Shown piece after piece: positions 18,767-27,655 of a stretch of DNA of 64,000 nt. Location of the stretch: NCBI RefSeq assembly GCF_026239695.1, contig NZ_JAPIVS010000002.1, positions 1-64,000 of the forward strand, written 5' to 3'. Position 1 is the first letter of the stretch. The number at the start of each line of letters is the position of its first letter. Source of the stretch: Pedobacter sp. MC2016-15. Its GTDB lineage: Bacteria; Bacteroidota; Bacteroidia; Sphingobacteriales; Sphingobacteriaceae. The notes beneath the pieces are model-generated. The model had not been told where the DNA came from, made no database searches, and saw only the letters and a list, made by a program, of their open reading frames with translations. A program made the translations under genes and the position numbers.

Positions 18767-18834
18767 CAAGTATAAAGTATGAAATTGGCTTAACTGTACT
18801 TAACTGTCCTGCTCTGCACACAGCATCTTGCTGT
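18767..18834 (-). promoter_or_regulatory. rhaT promoter with AraC-type direct repeat and a dyad
   Basis: On the minus strand TATACTTG (18767-18774) is one base off the -7 consensus TAnnTTTG. The -33 region has no TTTG but overlaps two copies of CTTAACTGT at 18789-18797 and 18799-18807, exactly 10 bp apart. That is one helical turn, as expected for the two helix-turn-helix motifs of an AraC-family activator. Just beyond, ACAGCA-TCT-TGCTGT at 18820-18834 is a perfect dyad. A weak -33 box with an adjacent activator site would suit rhamnose induction. The assignment to the neighbouring AraC protein is inference. Confidence 0.5.
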
Positions 18835-18978
18835 TTGCTATAGCTAAATTATCATTATTGACTCTGGTATCCCTGTATGATTTGATATTTAAACTGTATA
18901 TTTTGACAATAAGTGTGGATTCATAAATTCTTAGTAGATTTATTTCCAATTTCTGCCAGCGAACCAATTATAAAACTG

Positions 18979-19869
18979 ATGACCAATTATTATAAATATC
19001 TGCCTTTAAGTACTGAAGATAAGAAGTGGGGACTGCATATTTTAAATGCAGGATGTATCAGCACCGCAGCTGCAGCAAACTATCCTATCCTTACACATCC
19101 GGCAGATTATTATTTTGACTGGAACACCGGCAGGATACTGGATGAATATCAATTCCTTTATATTACCAAAGGTACAGGCATCTTTGAATCTGACAGCTGC
19201 AAATATCAGGCAGTGAAAGCAGGGACAGTACTCGTTCTTTTCCCCGGCGAACGCCACAGGTATAAACCCAGTGAAGAAACCGGCTGGGACGAATACTGGA
19301 TCGGGCTAAAAGGAGAGATCATAGATAACCTGGTACATAACGGATTTTTTAAACCCGAATCACCATGCCTGTATATCGGTTTCAATGAACAGATATTTAA
19401 TCTTTTTGATACCATTATTGAGAAAACAAAAACCGAAACGAGCGGCTACCAGCCACTGGTATCAGGTGCGGCATTACACCTGATGGGTAGTTTACATGCT
19501 GCCTTAAAGCAAAATTCTGCAGAACATGAGGAGAGGGAAATCCTGGTGAACAAAGCCAGGCTGCTGTTTCGCTCCAACATAGATAAGGCCTTTTCTCCTG
19601 AGCAGGCTGCTGAGGAGCTGCAGGTGGGCTATTCATGGTTTAGAAAAGTATTTAAAAATTATACCGGCCTCTCACCGGGACAATACTGTATACAGCTGAA
19701 GATAGAAAAGGCAAGGACAATGTTATCAGACCCAAACCTTTCTGTAAAAGAGATTGCCTACACCCTGAAATTTGAATCCAGCTTTTATTTTTCAAAGTTA
19801 TTTAAAGAAAAAACAGGGATTACACCCACAGCCTACCGGCAGCGGGCGCTGGGTCTGCCCAACACATAG
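18979..19869 (+). CDS. AraC-family transcriptional regulator, probable rhamnose activator
   Basis: A 296-residue regulator with an N-terminal cupin-type sensing domain (GRILDEYQFLYITKGTG, then GTVLVLFPGERHRYKP) and a C-terminal AraC double helix-turn-helix (FSPEQAAEELQVGYSWFRKVFKNYTG and VKEIAYTLKFESSFYFSKLFKEKTG). The frame is open from a GTG at 18913, but the ATG at 18979 gives MTNYYKYLPLSTEDKKWG, the usual start of this Bacteroidota subgroup. It is divergent from rhaT across a gap that contains the direct repeat, so it is the best candidate for the RhaR/RhaS role, sensing L-rhamnose. It converges with the ROK gene, with only 9 bases between stops. Confidence 0.87.
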   Translation: MTNYYKYLPLSTEDKKWGLHILNAGCISTAAAANYPILTHPADYYFDWNTGRILDEYQFLYITKGTGIFESDSCKYQAVKAGTVLVLFPGERHRYKPSEETGWDEYWIGLKGEIIDNLVHNGFFKPESPCLYIGFNEQIFNLFDTIIEKTKTETSGYQPLVSGAALHLMGSLHAALKQNSAEHEEREILVNKARLLFRSNIDKAFSPEQAAEELQVGYSWFRKVFKNYTGLSPGQYCIQLKIEKARTMLSDPNLSVKEIAYTLKFESSFYFSKLFKEKTGITPTAYRQRALGLPNT

Positions 19870-19878
19870 GCAATTCTG

Positions 19879-21099
19879 TTAACTGGCTTTGTTCAGAGCG
19901 CCCAGCTCTATGGCATTCAGTTTATCAGCCAGTGCTTTTCCAAAATTCTCCACCACTAACGCAGCACCTCCGATCAGCTGTGCCTTGTTATTCAGATCAG
20001 AGATTTTGATTTCTGTGAAATTGGTTAGCAAAGGGATACAATGTTCATTGATGGCCTGCTGAATTGGGGAAAGCCATAACTTGCCTACTACACTACCTTT
20101 TCCACTGAGTACGATGGCACCGGGATTCATCAGGTGAATCAGGATCGCCAGTCCCTCCCCCACATGATAGGCAGCCTCAGATAACAGCTTTACAGAAAAC
20201 ACATCACCTCTGATGGCTTCATTGATCACAGCATCCGCATCCACATCCGCATAATTTGATAAGCTGGTAATCTGTCCCTTGCTGATACCTTCTTTTGCAA
20301 TACCCGCCACAGCAATCAGAGATGCCTCTGTTTCCAGGCAGCCGCGTTTACCACAATTGCACAATTTACCGTTTTTAAAGAGGGGAATATGACTGAATTC
20401 TCCCGCCAGCCCATTATTGCCCCTGAAGATCTTATTGTTCAGGATCATCCCAAGGCCAATACCCCAGCCTAAATTAAGTACCATCACATTTTTCATGCCT
20501 GCCGCTACGCCAAACTTCTGTTCTGCCAGCGCAATTGCTGTAGAATCATTATCCAGAAAAACGGGTATGGAAAGCTGTTGTTGCAGATACGCCGTGAGTG
20601 GTTGTCCGCTCGTAGTTAAATAGGTATAATTGACCCCTATTTCTGTATCAATAAAACCAGGCATAGTGATACCGATTCCTAAAACAGATGATTTTGATAT
20701 TTGACTGCCTTCAATAAACTGATTGATATAAGAAATCAGCTGATCAGGCTTGAGTGTAAAAATATCAAATTCATACCTTATAATATCAGTGACGAAATTA
20801 TTGTTCATATCAACAACAACCATACGCGCAGAAAATTGGTCCATCGCCACAGACACCAAATAATATGAATTGGAAATCAGTGAATAATTTAATGGTTTAC
20901 GTCCGCCGCTGGAATTGGCGAGCCCCATTTCTTCAACAAAACCCACGGTTTTAAGTTCAGTTAAGACTTTTATGGCGTAAGGAATGCTCTTTCCGATGTA
21001 ATTACTTACATCTGCACTGGTTAACAGCTTGTTATAATATAAACATTTAATCGTTTCATTATTTGACACTAGTACTTTTGTTTTATTGAGAGTCGTCAT
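19879..21099 (-). CDS. ROK-family transcriptional regulator
   Basis: A 406-residue ROK protein of the NagC/XylR repressor type. An N-terminal winged-helix segment (residues about 10-75: SADVSNYIGKSIPYAIKVLTEL, VGFVEEMG) precedes a ROK sugar-kinase-like domain with VLGIGITMPGFID, VFLDNDSTAIALAEQ and LNLGWGIGLGMI. The ROK zinc site is intact: GEFSHIP His plus CNCGKRGCLE cysteines. It probably binds a sugar or sugar phosphate and represses nearby genes. It is divergent from the SusC/SusD pair, and the gap holds two copies of a TAAAACGNTTTA motif that could be its operators. The sugar it senses is not evident. Confidence 0.88.
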   Translation of the reverse strand: MTTLNKTKVLVSNNETIKCLYYNKLLTSADVSNYIGKSIPYAIKVLTELKTVGFVEEMGLANSSGGRKPLNYSLISNSYYLVSVAMDQFSARMVVVDMNNNFVTDIIRYEFDIFTLKPDQLISYINQFIEGSQISKSSVLGIGITMPGFIDTEIGVNYTYLTTSGQPLTAYLQQQLSIPVFLDNDSTAIALAEQKFGVAAGMKNVMVLNLGWGIGLGMILNNKIFRGNNGLAGEFSHIPLFKNGKLCNCGKRGCLETEASLIAVAGIAKEGISKGQITSLSNYADVDADAVINEAIRGDVFSVKLLSEAAYHVGEGLAILIHLMNPGAIVLSGKGSVVGKLWLSPIQQAINEHCIPLLTNFTEIKISDLNNKAQLIGGAALVVENFGKALADKLNAIELGALNKAS

Positions 21100-21541
21100 A
21101 GGTTTAATTTATTTCTTGGCTAGAATTTTTGGGGGAAAATGAATAATCTTTCTAATTTTCTTAAAAAGTTTACACAAATTAATAAAAAAAAGTTATTTTA
21201 GATTATTGTTTTTGATTTAAAACGATTTACTGCTAAACTAACTAAACGCTCATCTCTCTAATTTGCGGTTTTATTAAAAATCGTGAATAAAAAACCACAA
21301 TAGCGCTGTTATTTTTTATCATTTCTGAATAAAGACCATTTTTTAAAGCGATAAAACGTTTTAAATGACCCACAACACCCCAAATTGTCCAAGTTGAACT
21401 AAAAAATAATATTTAAATGAATTAAAAACCGACGAACATTCAAATCCGGAGGATTTTACAAGAACCATAAAGACCCTCCTCCCGATCTCAAAATTTTAAT
21501 CCAAAAACAAACAAAAACTTAAACCCTAGACAACCAGTTTT
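21100..21541. promoter_or_regulatory. ROK/susC divergent regulatory region with two TAAAACGNTTTA sites
   Basis: This 442-bp AT-rich gap holds no gene. TAAAACGTTTTA at 21352-21363 is a perfect 12-bp palindrome, and TAAAACGATTTA at 21218-21229 differs by one base; they are 134 bp apart. The shape recalls sugar-repressor operators (LacI or ROK type). The presumed susC leader has GGAGG (about 21449) facing CCTCC (about 21475), which could form a hairpin in the mRNA. No strong TAnnTTTG box stands out for susC. Confidence 0.45.
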
Positions 21542-24500
21542 ATGAAAAGATTTTACATGCTTTTTGCATTATTTCAACTCTGCTGGTTCTGTGCAGCTGC
21601 TCAGAACATCACAATTACAGGAACAGTGGTAGACGCAACAAACGCCCCGGTTCCTGCCGTAAGTGTAAAGGTTAGTGGTGCTTCTACAGGAACCCAGACT
21701 GATGCCAGCGGAAAATTTACCATCAGTGCTGCATCCAATGCCTCAATTACTTTTAGCTCTGTTGGCTATGTTAGCCAGACTTTAACCGTTAACGGACGTA
21801 AAACGATTAATGTAACACTCGTTGACGATGCAAAATCCCTTGATGGCGTCGTTGTAACGGCCCTGGGTATCAGTCGCGCAAAGAAAAGTCTTACCTATAG
21901 TACTACAACCGTAACGGCGGATGAACTCAACCAGGTTAAAGGCCCAAGTGTATTAAATTCACTGGCAGGTAAAGCTGCCGGTGTTTTTGTTACCCAGGGT
22001 GCCGGCGGTCCGGGTAGCGCACCAAAAGTTGTTCTTCGTGGTAACAAATCCATCTCAGGAACCAACACACCTTTATATGTTGTAGACGGTGTACCAATTG
22101 GAGGTTTCGCAGATTATAACCCTGAAGATATTGAGAACTTACAGGTGCTGCAAGGCGCTTCAGCTGCCGCACTATATGGTAGTCAGGCAGCCAACGGTGT
22201 AATCCTCATTACTACAAAAAAAGGTAAACTGGGCGCACCAGCTGTTAGTTTTAGTTCAACTGCAATGTTTGACAACCCGGTGGGTTTGCCAGAACTGCAA
22301 ACATCATACGGAAATGGTCTTCGTGGAGTAGCCCCAACGACACCAATTAACGATAGCTGGGGACCAAAGATCACTAACGGCTCTGACAGTTACATCAAAG
22401 ATTTCTTCCAGACCGGTCAGAATTACATCAACAGTGTATCTATTAGTAGTGGAACTGAGACTTCTAAACTTTACTTCTCTTACGCAAACACTGCGTCAAA
22501 AGCGATGCTACCGGGATATAAATTTGGAAGAAATAACGTGACAGTACGCGGAAGTACTCAATTGTTCGACAATAAAATTGTTGTTGAAGGAGGAATCAAC
22601 TATATCCAGACTAAAACTACCAACAGAAACGAATCATCATGGTATAACAGCCCAATGTTCGGTTTGTATTTATTCCCGATGGGCGTAGATATCACACCAT
22701 ATGCAGCAAACGGCGGAACAGTTTACAGTTCAACCAGAGGATTTAATGTTCAGAACTGGCCATATATTAAAAATGAGCACAGCTCTAACCAGAACCCTTA
22801 CTGGATCCTGAACCACATCAACCGCGATGAGCTGGATAACCGTACAAACGTAAACGGTTCCGTGAGATACAATATCACCGACTGGTTAAACTTAACCGGC
22901 AGGACTACCATCAACAAGTATAGCTATGATAATGATCAGCGTTATGGCGCCAGTGGAGACCCTACTTCTATCGGTGTAAACGGATCTTACAGAAAAGACG
23001 TGAATATCGGTCAGGATCTCTACACTGATATCTTATTGCAAGCCAACAAAGCTTTGTCAAAAGACCTCACACTGAACGCAACTGCAGGTTTTACCAATAC
23101 CATCCTGACGTATCAGGCGATCGGTAACCGTACCAATGGTGCAGACAACACACTGTATTATGCAGATTATTTTGCTTTGCAGGGTCTTACCGGCAACTAC
23201 ATTTCGGAAACTGAAAAAACAAAAAGAATCAACAGATCTGTGCTTGCTACTGCGACGCTTGGCTGGAAAGACAGACTGTTTCTTGATGTCAGCGGAAGAA
23301 ATGAGTGGTCTTCAACAACGGACAATTCTTTCTTCTATCCATCTGTTGGTCTGGCTTATGTAGCTAAACAATCCGCGCCAAATGATGTGCTTTCATTTGC
23401 AAAACTGAGAGCCACCTATGCTGAGGTAGGTAATGCTTTACCTTTCGGTGCAGCAGCAAGAAACTCAAACTATACCGTAAATGCTGATGAAAGTGTGAAC
23501 GGAAGGGAAACACTACCATTTTTCAGTGGCCTGGACACGATTAACCTCAAACCTGAGCGTACAAAATCGTATGAGGTGGGTGCTGAGTTGCGCTTCTTCC
23601 AGGACAAGTTAAACGTAAACGTATCTTATTACGATGCTACAACAAGAGATCAGGTATTCAGGATCACGGCACCAACAGGTGCGGGCGCCACAGAATTCTA
23701 TATCAACGGAGGAACTATCCAGAACAGAGGTATCGAGGCTACAGTAAGCTACAATGCTAAACTTGGTAATGTAAACTGGACCCCTGGTATCAACTTCACA
23801 AAAAACAAAAACAGGATCAAATCTTTAAGCGACCTGCTTACATCTGACCGTTTTGTATTGCAGAGCGGAAACAGGTTAACTAACCTATACCTGCTTCGTC
23901 CGGGTAGCGAATTGCTGAACGGCAGAAAATACGGTTCTTATGGCGACTTGTTTGGTAAAACTTACCAGTACAATGCTGACGGCTCCCAACAGTTTGATGC
24001 AGCAACAGGCTTACCTGTTCTATCTGTACAGGCAGACCAGTATATTGGAAACTCAAATCCTGACTTCCTGTTAAACATGAACAACCAGTTTAACTATAAA
24101 AATTTCAGCTTCTCTTTCCTTGTTGACGGAAGGTTCGGTGGTCTGGTATCATCATCTACGCAACAATGGCTTGATTACAAAGGTTTATCTCCAAGAACTG
24201 CAGAAGCTCGTGACGCTGGCGGTGTAATGCTTAACGGCAGATTGATTGACGCACAGACTTATTACAACTTTATTTCAGCAAGTGCAGATGCAGGTGCAGC
24301 AGCAACGGAGTATACATATAAATCGACCAACATCAGGTTACGTGAAATTGCAATCGGCTATACACTTCCGAAATTCAGCAAAGTGATCAAAAGTGTGAAC
24401 ATTTCACTGGTTGGACGTAACGTATTGTTCTTCTACAAAAAAGCACCTTTCGATCCTGAATTGGCTTTAACCACAGAAAACAACAGCCTGGGCTTTGAAT

Positions 24501-24556
24501 CATTCCAGTTGCCATCAGCAAGATCTATAGGTGCAACAGTAAGGGTAAATTTCTAA
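21542..24556 (+). CDS. SusC/RagA-family TonB-dependent outer-membrane transporter
   Basis: A 1004-residue outer-membrane transporter. A signal peptide of about 21 residues ends before QNITITG. Next come a carboxypeptidase-regulatory-like domain (GTVVDATNAPVPAVSVKVSG, GKFTISAASNASITFSSVGY), a TonB box/plug start (LDGVVVTALGIS), the plug signature (PLYVVDGVPIGG, NPEDIENLQVLQGASAAALY, ANGVILITTKKGK) and a beta barrel ending in a strand with terminal Phe (GATVRVNF). It imports a ligand with energy from TonB, with the SusD lipoprotein encoded 18 bases downstream as its lid. At about 1000 residues it has no extra N-terminal anti-sigma-interacting domain. No glycosidase adjoins it, so the substrate is open. 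Confidence 0.95.
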   Translation: MKRFYMLFALFQLCWFCAAAQNITITGTVVDATNAPVPAVSVKVSGASTGTQTDASGKFTISAASNASITFSSVGYVSQTLTVNGRKTINVTLVDDAKSLDGVVVTALGISRAKKSLTYSTTTVTADELNQVKGPSVLNSLAGKAAGVFVTQGAGGPGSAPKVVLRGNKSISGTNTPLYVVDGVPIGGFADYNPEDIENLQVLQGASAAALYGSQAANGVILITTKKGKLGAPAVSFSSTAMFDNPVGLPELQTSYGNGLRGVAPTTPINDSWGPKITNGSDSYIKDFFQTGQNYINSVSISSGTETSKLYFSYANTASKAMLPGYKFGRNNVTVRGSTQLFDNKIVVEGGINYIQTKTTNRNESSWYNSPMFGLYLFPMGVDITPYAANGGTVYSSTRGFNVQNWPYIKNEHSSNQNPYWILNHINRDELDNRTNVNGSVRYNITDWLNLTGRTTINKYSYDNDQRYGASGDPTSIGVNGSYRKDVNIGQDLYTDILLQANKALSKDLTLNATAGFTNTILTYQAIGNRTNGADNTLYYADYFALQGLTGNYISETEKTKRINRSVLATATLGWKDRLFLDVSGRNEWSSTTDNSFFYPSVGLAYVAKQSAPNDVLSFAKLRATYAEVGNALPFGAAARNSNYTVNADESVNGRETLPFFSGLDTINLKPERTKSYEVGAELRFFQDKLNVNVSYYDATTRDQVFRITAPTGAGATEFYINGGTIQNRGIEATVSYNAKLGNVNWTPGINFTKNKNRIKSLSDLLTSDRFVLQSGNRLTNLYLLRPGSELLNGRKYGSYGDLFGKTYQYNADGSQQFDAATGLPVLSVQADQYIGNSNPDFLLNMNNQFNYKNFSFSFLVDGRFGGLVSSSTQQWLDYKGLSPRTAEARDAGGVMLNGRLIDAQTYYNFISASADAGAAATEYTYKSTNIRLREIAIGYTLPKFSKVIKSVNISLVGRNVLFFYKKAPFDPELALTTENNSLGFESFQLPSARSIGATVRVNF

Positions 24557-24574
24557 TCCATAAAAATTACAGAA

Positions 24575-26158
24575 ATGAAAAAATATACATATAAGATGAA
24601 CTACAAGTTGTTCTTTCTCTGCATGTTAATCTTTGCAGTCTCATCATGTACAAAAGATTTCGAAGGCCTCAACGTAGATAAAGGTGATATTTCAGACCTG
24701 GATCTGCAAAAAGATGGTGCCGAGGCAGCCTTCCTGCTTCCGGTAATGATGAACAACATTATCAGCACAAGTCCAAATGAGCAAACTCAGCAAAACCTGC
24801 AGGCAGAATCTTATGCAGGTTACCTGGAAGCACCAAGTAACTTCCTGGGTAATGTCAACACCACTACCTATGTAACACGCGGTATCTGGGATGGCTCTTA
24901 CACCATCTCCGTGAACGGTGTAATGAACAACTGGCTGACGATGAAAAGAAAAGGGTTTGACACCAAATACCCGGATTTGTATGCTATCGCGCTGATCATG
25001 AAGGTGGCTGCAGGACAAAGGTTGGTGGATACATTCGGCCCTTTCCCTTACTCAAAATACGGCGACAGTGCTGAACCGGCCTTCGACTCACCAGCGGCAG
25101 CTTATGCCGCAATGTTTGTCGACCTGGACAAAGCTGTAACTGATCTGCTCGCTGCAGAAGCAGCTGACCCGAACGCCGATCAGACCCGTTTCAAAAAATG
25201 GGACAGATCTACTTTGCTGGGTGAATACACCAACTGGATCAAACTGGCGAACACACTCCGTCTGCGTATGGGTATGAGAATTTCTGTAGTAGATCCTACA
25301 AACGGTAAACTGCAGGCAGAGAAAGCTGTTTTAGCAGCAAGCGGTGGTGTACTTGATGCAACTACAGGATCATTCTCGGTATCGCCTCCAAGTGGCACCA
25401 ACCCTCACTACACCATGACCAATGCATGGTCAGATACACGTATCTCTGCGGCAGTAGTTACCTACATGCAGGGATTCGGTGATCCACGCTTACCTGCTTA
25501 TGTGCTTCCTGCATTGGACCCGGCGCTGAATGGCTCTTACAGAGGAATCAGACCTGGGGTGGAAAGACCTACAAAATCTGTTTACGAAAACTATTCAAGA
25601 TATAATGTTGCCCAGGCAGCGCCGATGAAGGTAGTTGACGTAGCAGAAAGCTACTTCCTGAAAGCCGAAGGGGTACTCAGAGGCTGGAACATGGGGACAG
25701 GCTCAGCACAATCATTTTATGAAGCAGGTGTAAGGGCATCTATCGCTGCAAATGGCGTGGCCGGAGCTGACACTTACCTGCAGAGCACTTCTACTCAGCT
25801 GGCTTATGTTGATCCAAAACGCCCTGATTATGCAAGCCCGGCACTAACTACGAATGTGGTACGATGGAATGAAGGTGCCGACTTTGAGACCAAACTGGAG
25901 AAGATCATCACCCAGAAATGGATTGCTGTATTCCCTGAAGGTACTGAAGGCTGGTCTGAGTTCAGACGGACAGGATATCCTAAACAATACTCTATCATGT
26001 CGCCGCAAAACCCTGCACTTCCACTGGGAACGTTCATCAAACGTCTGACGTATCCTACAAGTGTGGTGACCTCAAGTCAGAATGCCTATAATGCAGCAGT
26101 TGCAGCATTCCTGGGCGGCGTAGAAAACGAAGCTACCAAATTCTACTGGATGAAATAA
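24575..26158 (+). CDS. SusD/RagB-like nutrient-binding outer-membrane lipoprotein
   Basis: A 527-residue lipoprotein. A lipobox FAVSSC places the acylated Cys at residue 25, followed by TKDFEGLNVDKGD, typical of the SusD-like group 2 family. Helical TPR-like segments follow (ANTLRLRMGMRIS, DVAESYFLKAEGVLRGWN), with a C-terminal IITQKWIAVFPEGTEGWSEFRRTGYP, a well-conserved SusD signature. It binds the ligand at the cell surface and hands it to the SusC partner. M1 (24575) and M8 (24596) are both possible starts; the second gives a more usual signal peptide. A hairpin follows the stop, so the pair ends here. Confidence 0.93.
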   Translation: MKKYTYKMNYKLFFLCMLIFAVSSCTKDFEGLNVDKGDISDLDLQKDGAEAAFLLPVMMNNIISTSPNEQTQQNLQAESYAGYLEAPSNFLGNVNTTTYVTRGIWDGSYTISVNGVMNNWLTMKRKGFDTKYPDLYAIALIMKVAAGQRLVDTFGPFPYSKYGDSAEPAFDSPAAAYAAMFVDLDKAVTDLLAAEAADPNADQTRFKKWDRSTLLGEYTNWIKLANTLRLRMGMRISVVDPTNGKLQAEKAVLAASGGVLDATTGSFSVSPPSGTNPHYTMTNAWSDTRISAAVVTYMQGFGDPRLPAYVLPALDPALNGSYRGIRPGVERPTKSVYENYSRYNVAQAAPMKVVDVAESYFLKAEGVLRGWNMGTGSAQSFYEAGVRASIAANGVAGADTYLQSTSTQLAYVDPKRPDYASPALTTNVVRWNEGADFETKLEKIITQKWIAVFPEGTEGWSEFRRTGYPKQYSIMSPQNPALPLGTFIKRLTYPTSVVTSSQNAYNAAVAAFLGGVENEATKFYWMK

Positions 26159-26183
26159 CAGCTGTCATCCGCTACCTATTGAA

Positions 26184-26222
26184 GAAGGGCTTGTCATTTA
26201 CTTGGCAGGCCCTTCGTTGTTT
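26184..26222 (+). terminator. Terminator after susD
   Basis: GAAGGGC (26184-26190) pairs with GCCCTTC (26209-26215) around an 18-base loop and is followed by the T-rich GTTGTTTA. It lies 25 bases past the SusD stop. Confidence 0.6.
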
Positions 26223-26303
26223 ATGACTGGTAATTAGCTCTTTACTCTGCCAGAAATTCACTATATTTCAGTTCTCTTTACCAGACAACCAATCCGGCTC
26301 TTT

Positions 26304-27653
26304 ATGACGAAATCCACTACCGAGACCTTAAAAAGAACCTTAAAACCCATTCACCTCTGGGGCATCGCTGTTGGACTGGTCATCTCCGGAGAATATTTCG
26401 GATGGAACTACGGCTGGGGAGTTGCAGGCACTATTGGCTTTTTGATCGCAACGCTAATCGTGACTGTGATGTATGTTACTTTCATCTTTAGCTATACAGA
26501 ACTAACCACCGCTATTCCGCACGCGGGAGGCGCCTTTGCGTATAGTTATCGCGCTATGGGTCCCTTTGGGGGACTCATTGCCGGTTATGCTACACTCGTA
26601 GATTTTTTACTCGCTACGCCTGCCATTGCATTTGCATTGGGCAGCTATCTCCATTTTTTGTATCCCGCCCTCCCCGTATTGCAATCGGCCCTGGTGTTTA
26701 ATGTGCTCTTTATCTTAATCAATATCTCGGGCATCAAAGAGTCTGCGGCATTCTCTATCTTCATTACTGCGCTTGCGGTTGGAGAACTCTTACTGTTCAT
26801 GGGAATTATCGCTCCTCATTTCAAGACAGTAAACTTCCTGAGTAACGCTATGCCTTTTGGCTGGCAGGGTGTATTTGCCGCATTGCCATACGCAGTATGG
26901 TTTTATCTGGCGATAGAAGGTGTAGCCATGGTAGCAGAAGAGGTTAAAGATCCTGAAAAGAATATTCCTAAAGGGTATATTTCCGGACTGGCAACGCTGA
27001 TGTTTCTTGCCCTGGGGGTAATGATCCTGAGCGGGGGCATTACCGACTGGCGTAAACTAAGTACGATAGACTACCCGCTCCCCGAAGCCATATCCATCGT
27101 ACTGGGGAAAAACAATAGCCTGACGCAGATATTTGCGAGCATAGGTCTGTTTGGGCTGATCGCCTCCTTCCACGGAACGATCCTTGCCTCTTCAAGGCAG
27201 ATCTTTGCGATGGCAAGAAGTGGCTATCTGCCACAGGGACTGGCCAGGATCAACCACAGGTTTAAAACCCCGCACTGGTCGGTAGCAGCAAGTGGCCTGG
27301 TCAGCTTTGCTGCGCTGTTCAGTGGCACAACCAGCCAGGTGATTATCCTGTCTGTGCTGGGCGCAATAGTGATGTATATGATGAGCATGGTCAGTCTTTT
27401 TATGCTGCGCAGGAAAGAACCTCTGCTCAACCGTCCTTTCCGCTCGCCATTTTACCCGGTATTCCCTGCTGTTGCATTGTTGTTATGTCTGCTCTGTTTG
27501 ATTGCGATCGTCTATTATAATGTAATGCTCAGTGGCATATTCCTGGCGGGGATGTTGATCGCTGCCCTGCTTTTTGTACTCAGCGGTAAACATAAGGAGA
27601 AAATTGATAACGACATACTGCTCGAAAGGGCTGTGATAACAGCAGCAGAATAA
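26304..27653 (+). CDS. eat: Ethanolamine permease (APC family)
   Basis: A 449-residue, twelve-helix transporter of the amino acid-polyamine-organocation family. The N-terminus is strongly characteristic of ethanolamine permeases: HLWGIAVGLVISGEYFGWNYGW. It continues AIPHAGGAFAYSYRAMGPFGG, ALPYAVWFYLAIEGVAMVAEE and FGLIASFHGTILASSRQ. It brings ethanolamine into the cell. The stop is 2 bases before the eutB start and eutC follows, so transport and deamination form one transcription unit. There is no regulator of the eutR type nearby. Confidence 0.92.
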   Translation: MTKSTTETLKRTLKPIHLWGIAVGLVISGEYFGWNYGWGVAGTIGFLIATLIVTVMYVTFIFSYTELTTAIPHAGGAFAYSYRAMGPFGGLIAGYATLVDFLLATPAIAFALGSYLHFLYPALPVLQSALVFNVLFILINISGIKESAAFSIFITALAVGELLLFMGIIAPHFKTVNFLSNAMPFGWQGVFAALPYAVWFYLAIEGVAMVAEEVKDPEKNIPKGYISGLATLMFLALGVMILSGGITDWRKLSTIDYPLPEAISIVLGKNNSLTQIFASIGLFGLIASFHGTILASSRQIFAMARSGYLPQGLARINHRFKTPHWSVAASGLVSFAALFSGTTSQVIILSVLGAIVMYMMSMVSLFMLRRKEPLLNRPFRSPFYPVFPAVALLLCLLCLIAIVYYNVMLSGIFLAGMLIAALLFVLSGKHKEKIDNDILLERAVITAAE

Positions 27654-27655
27654 TT

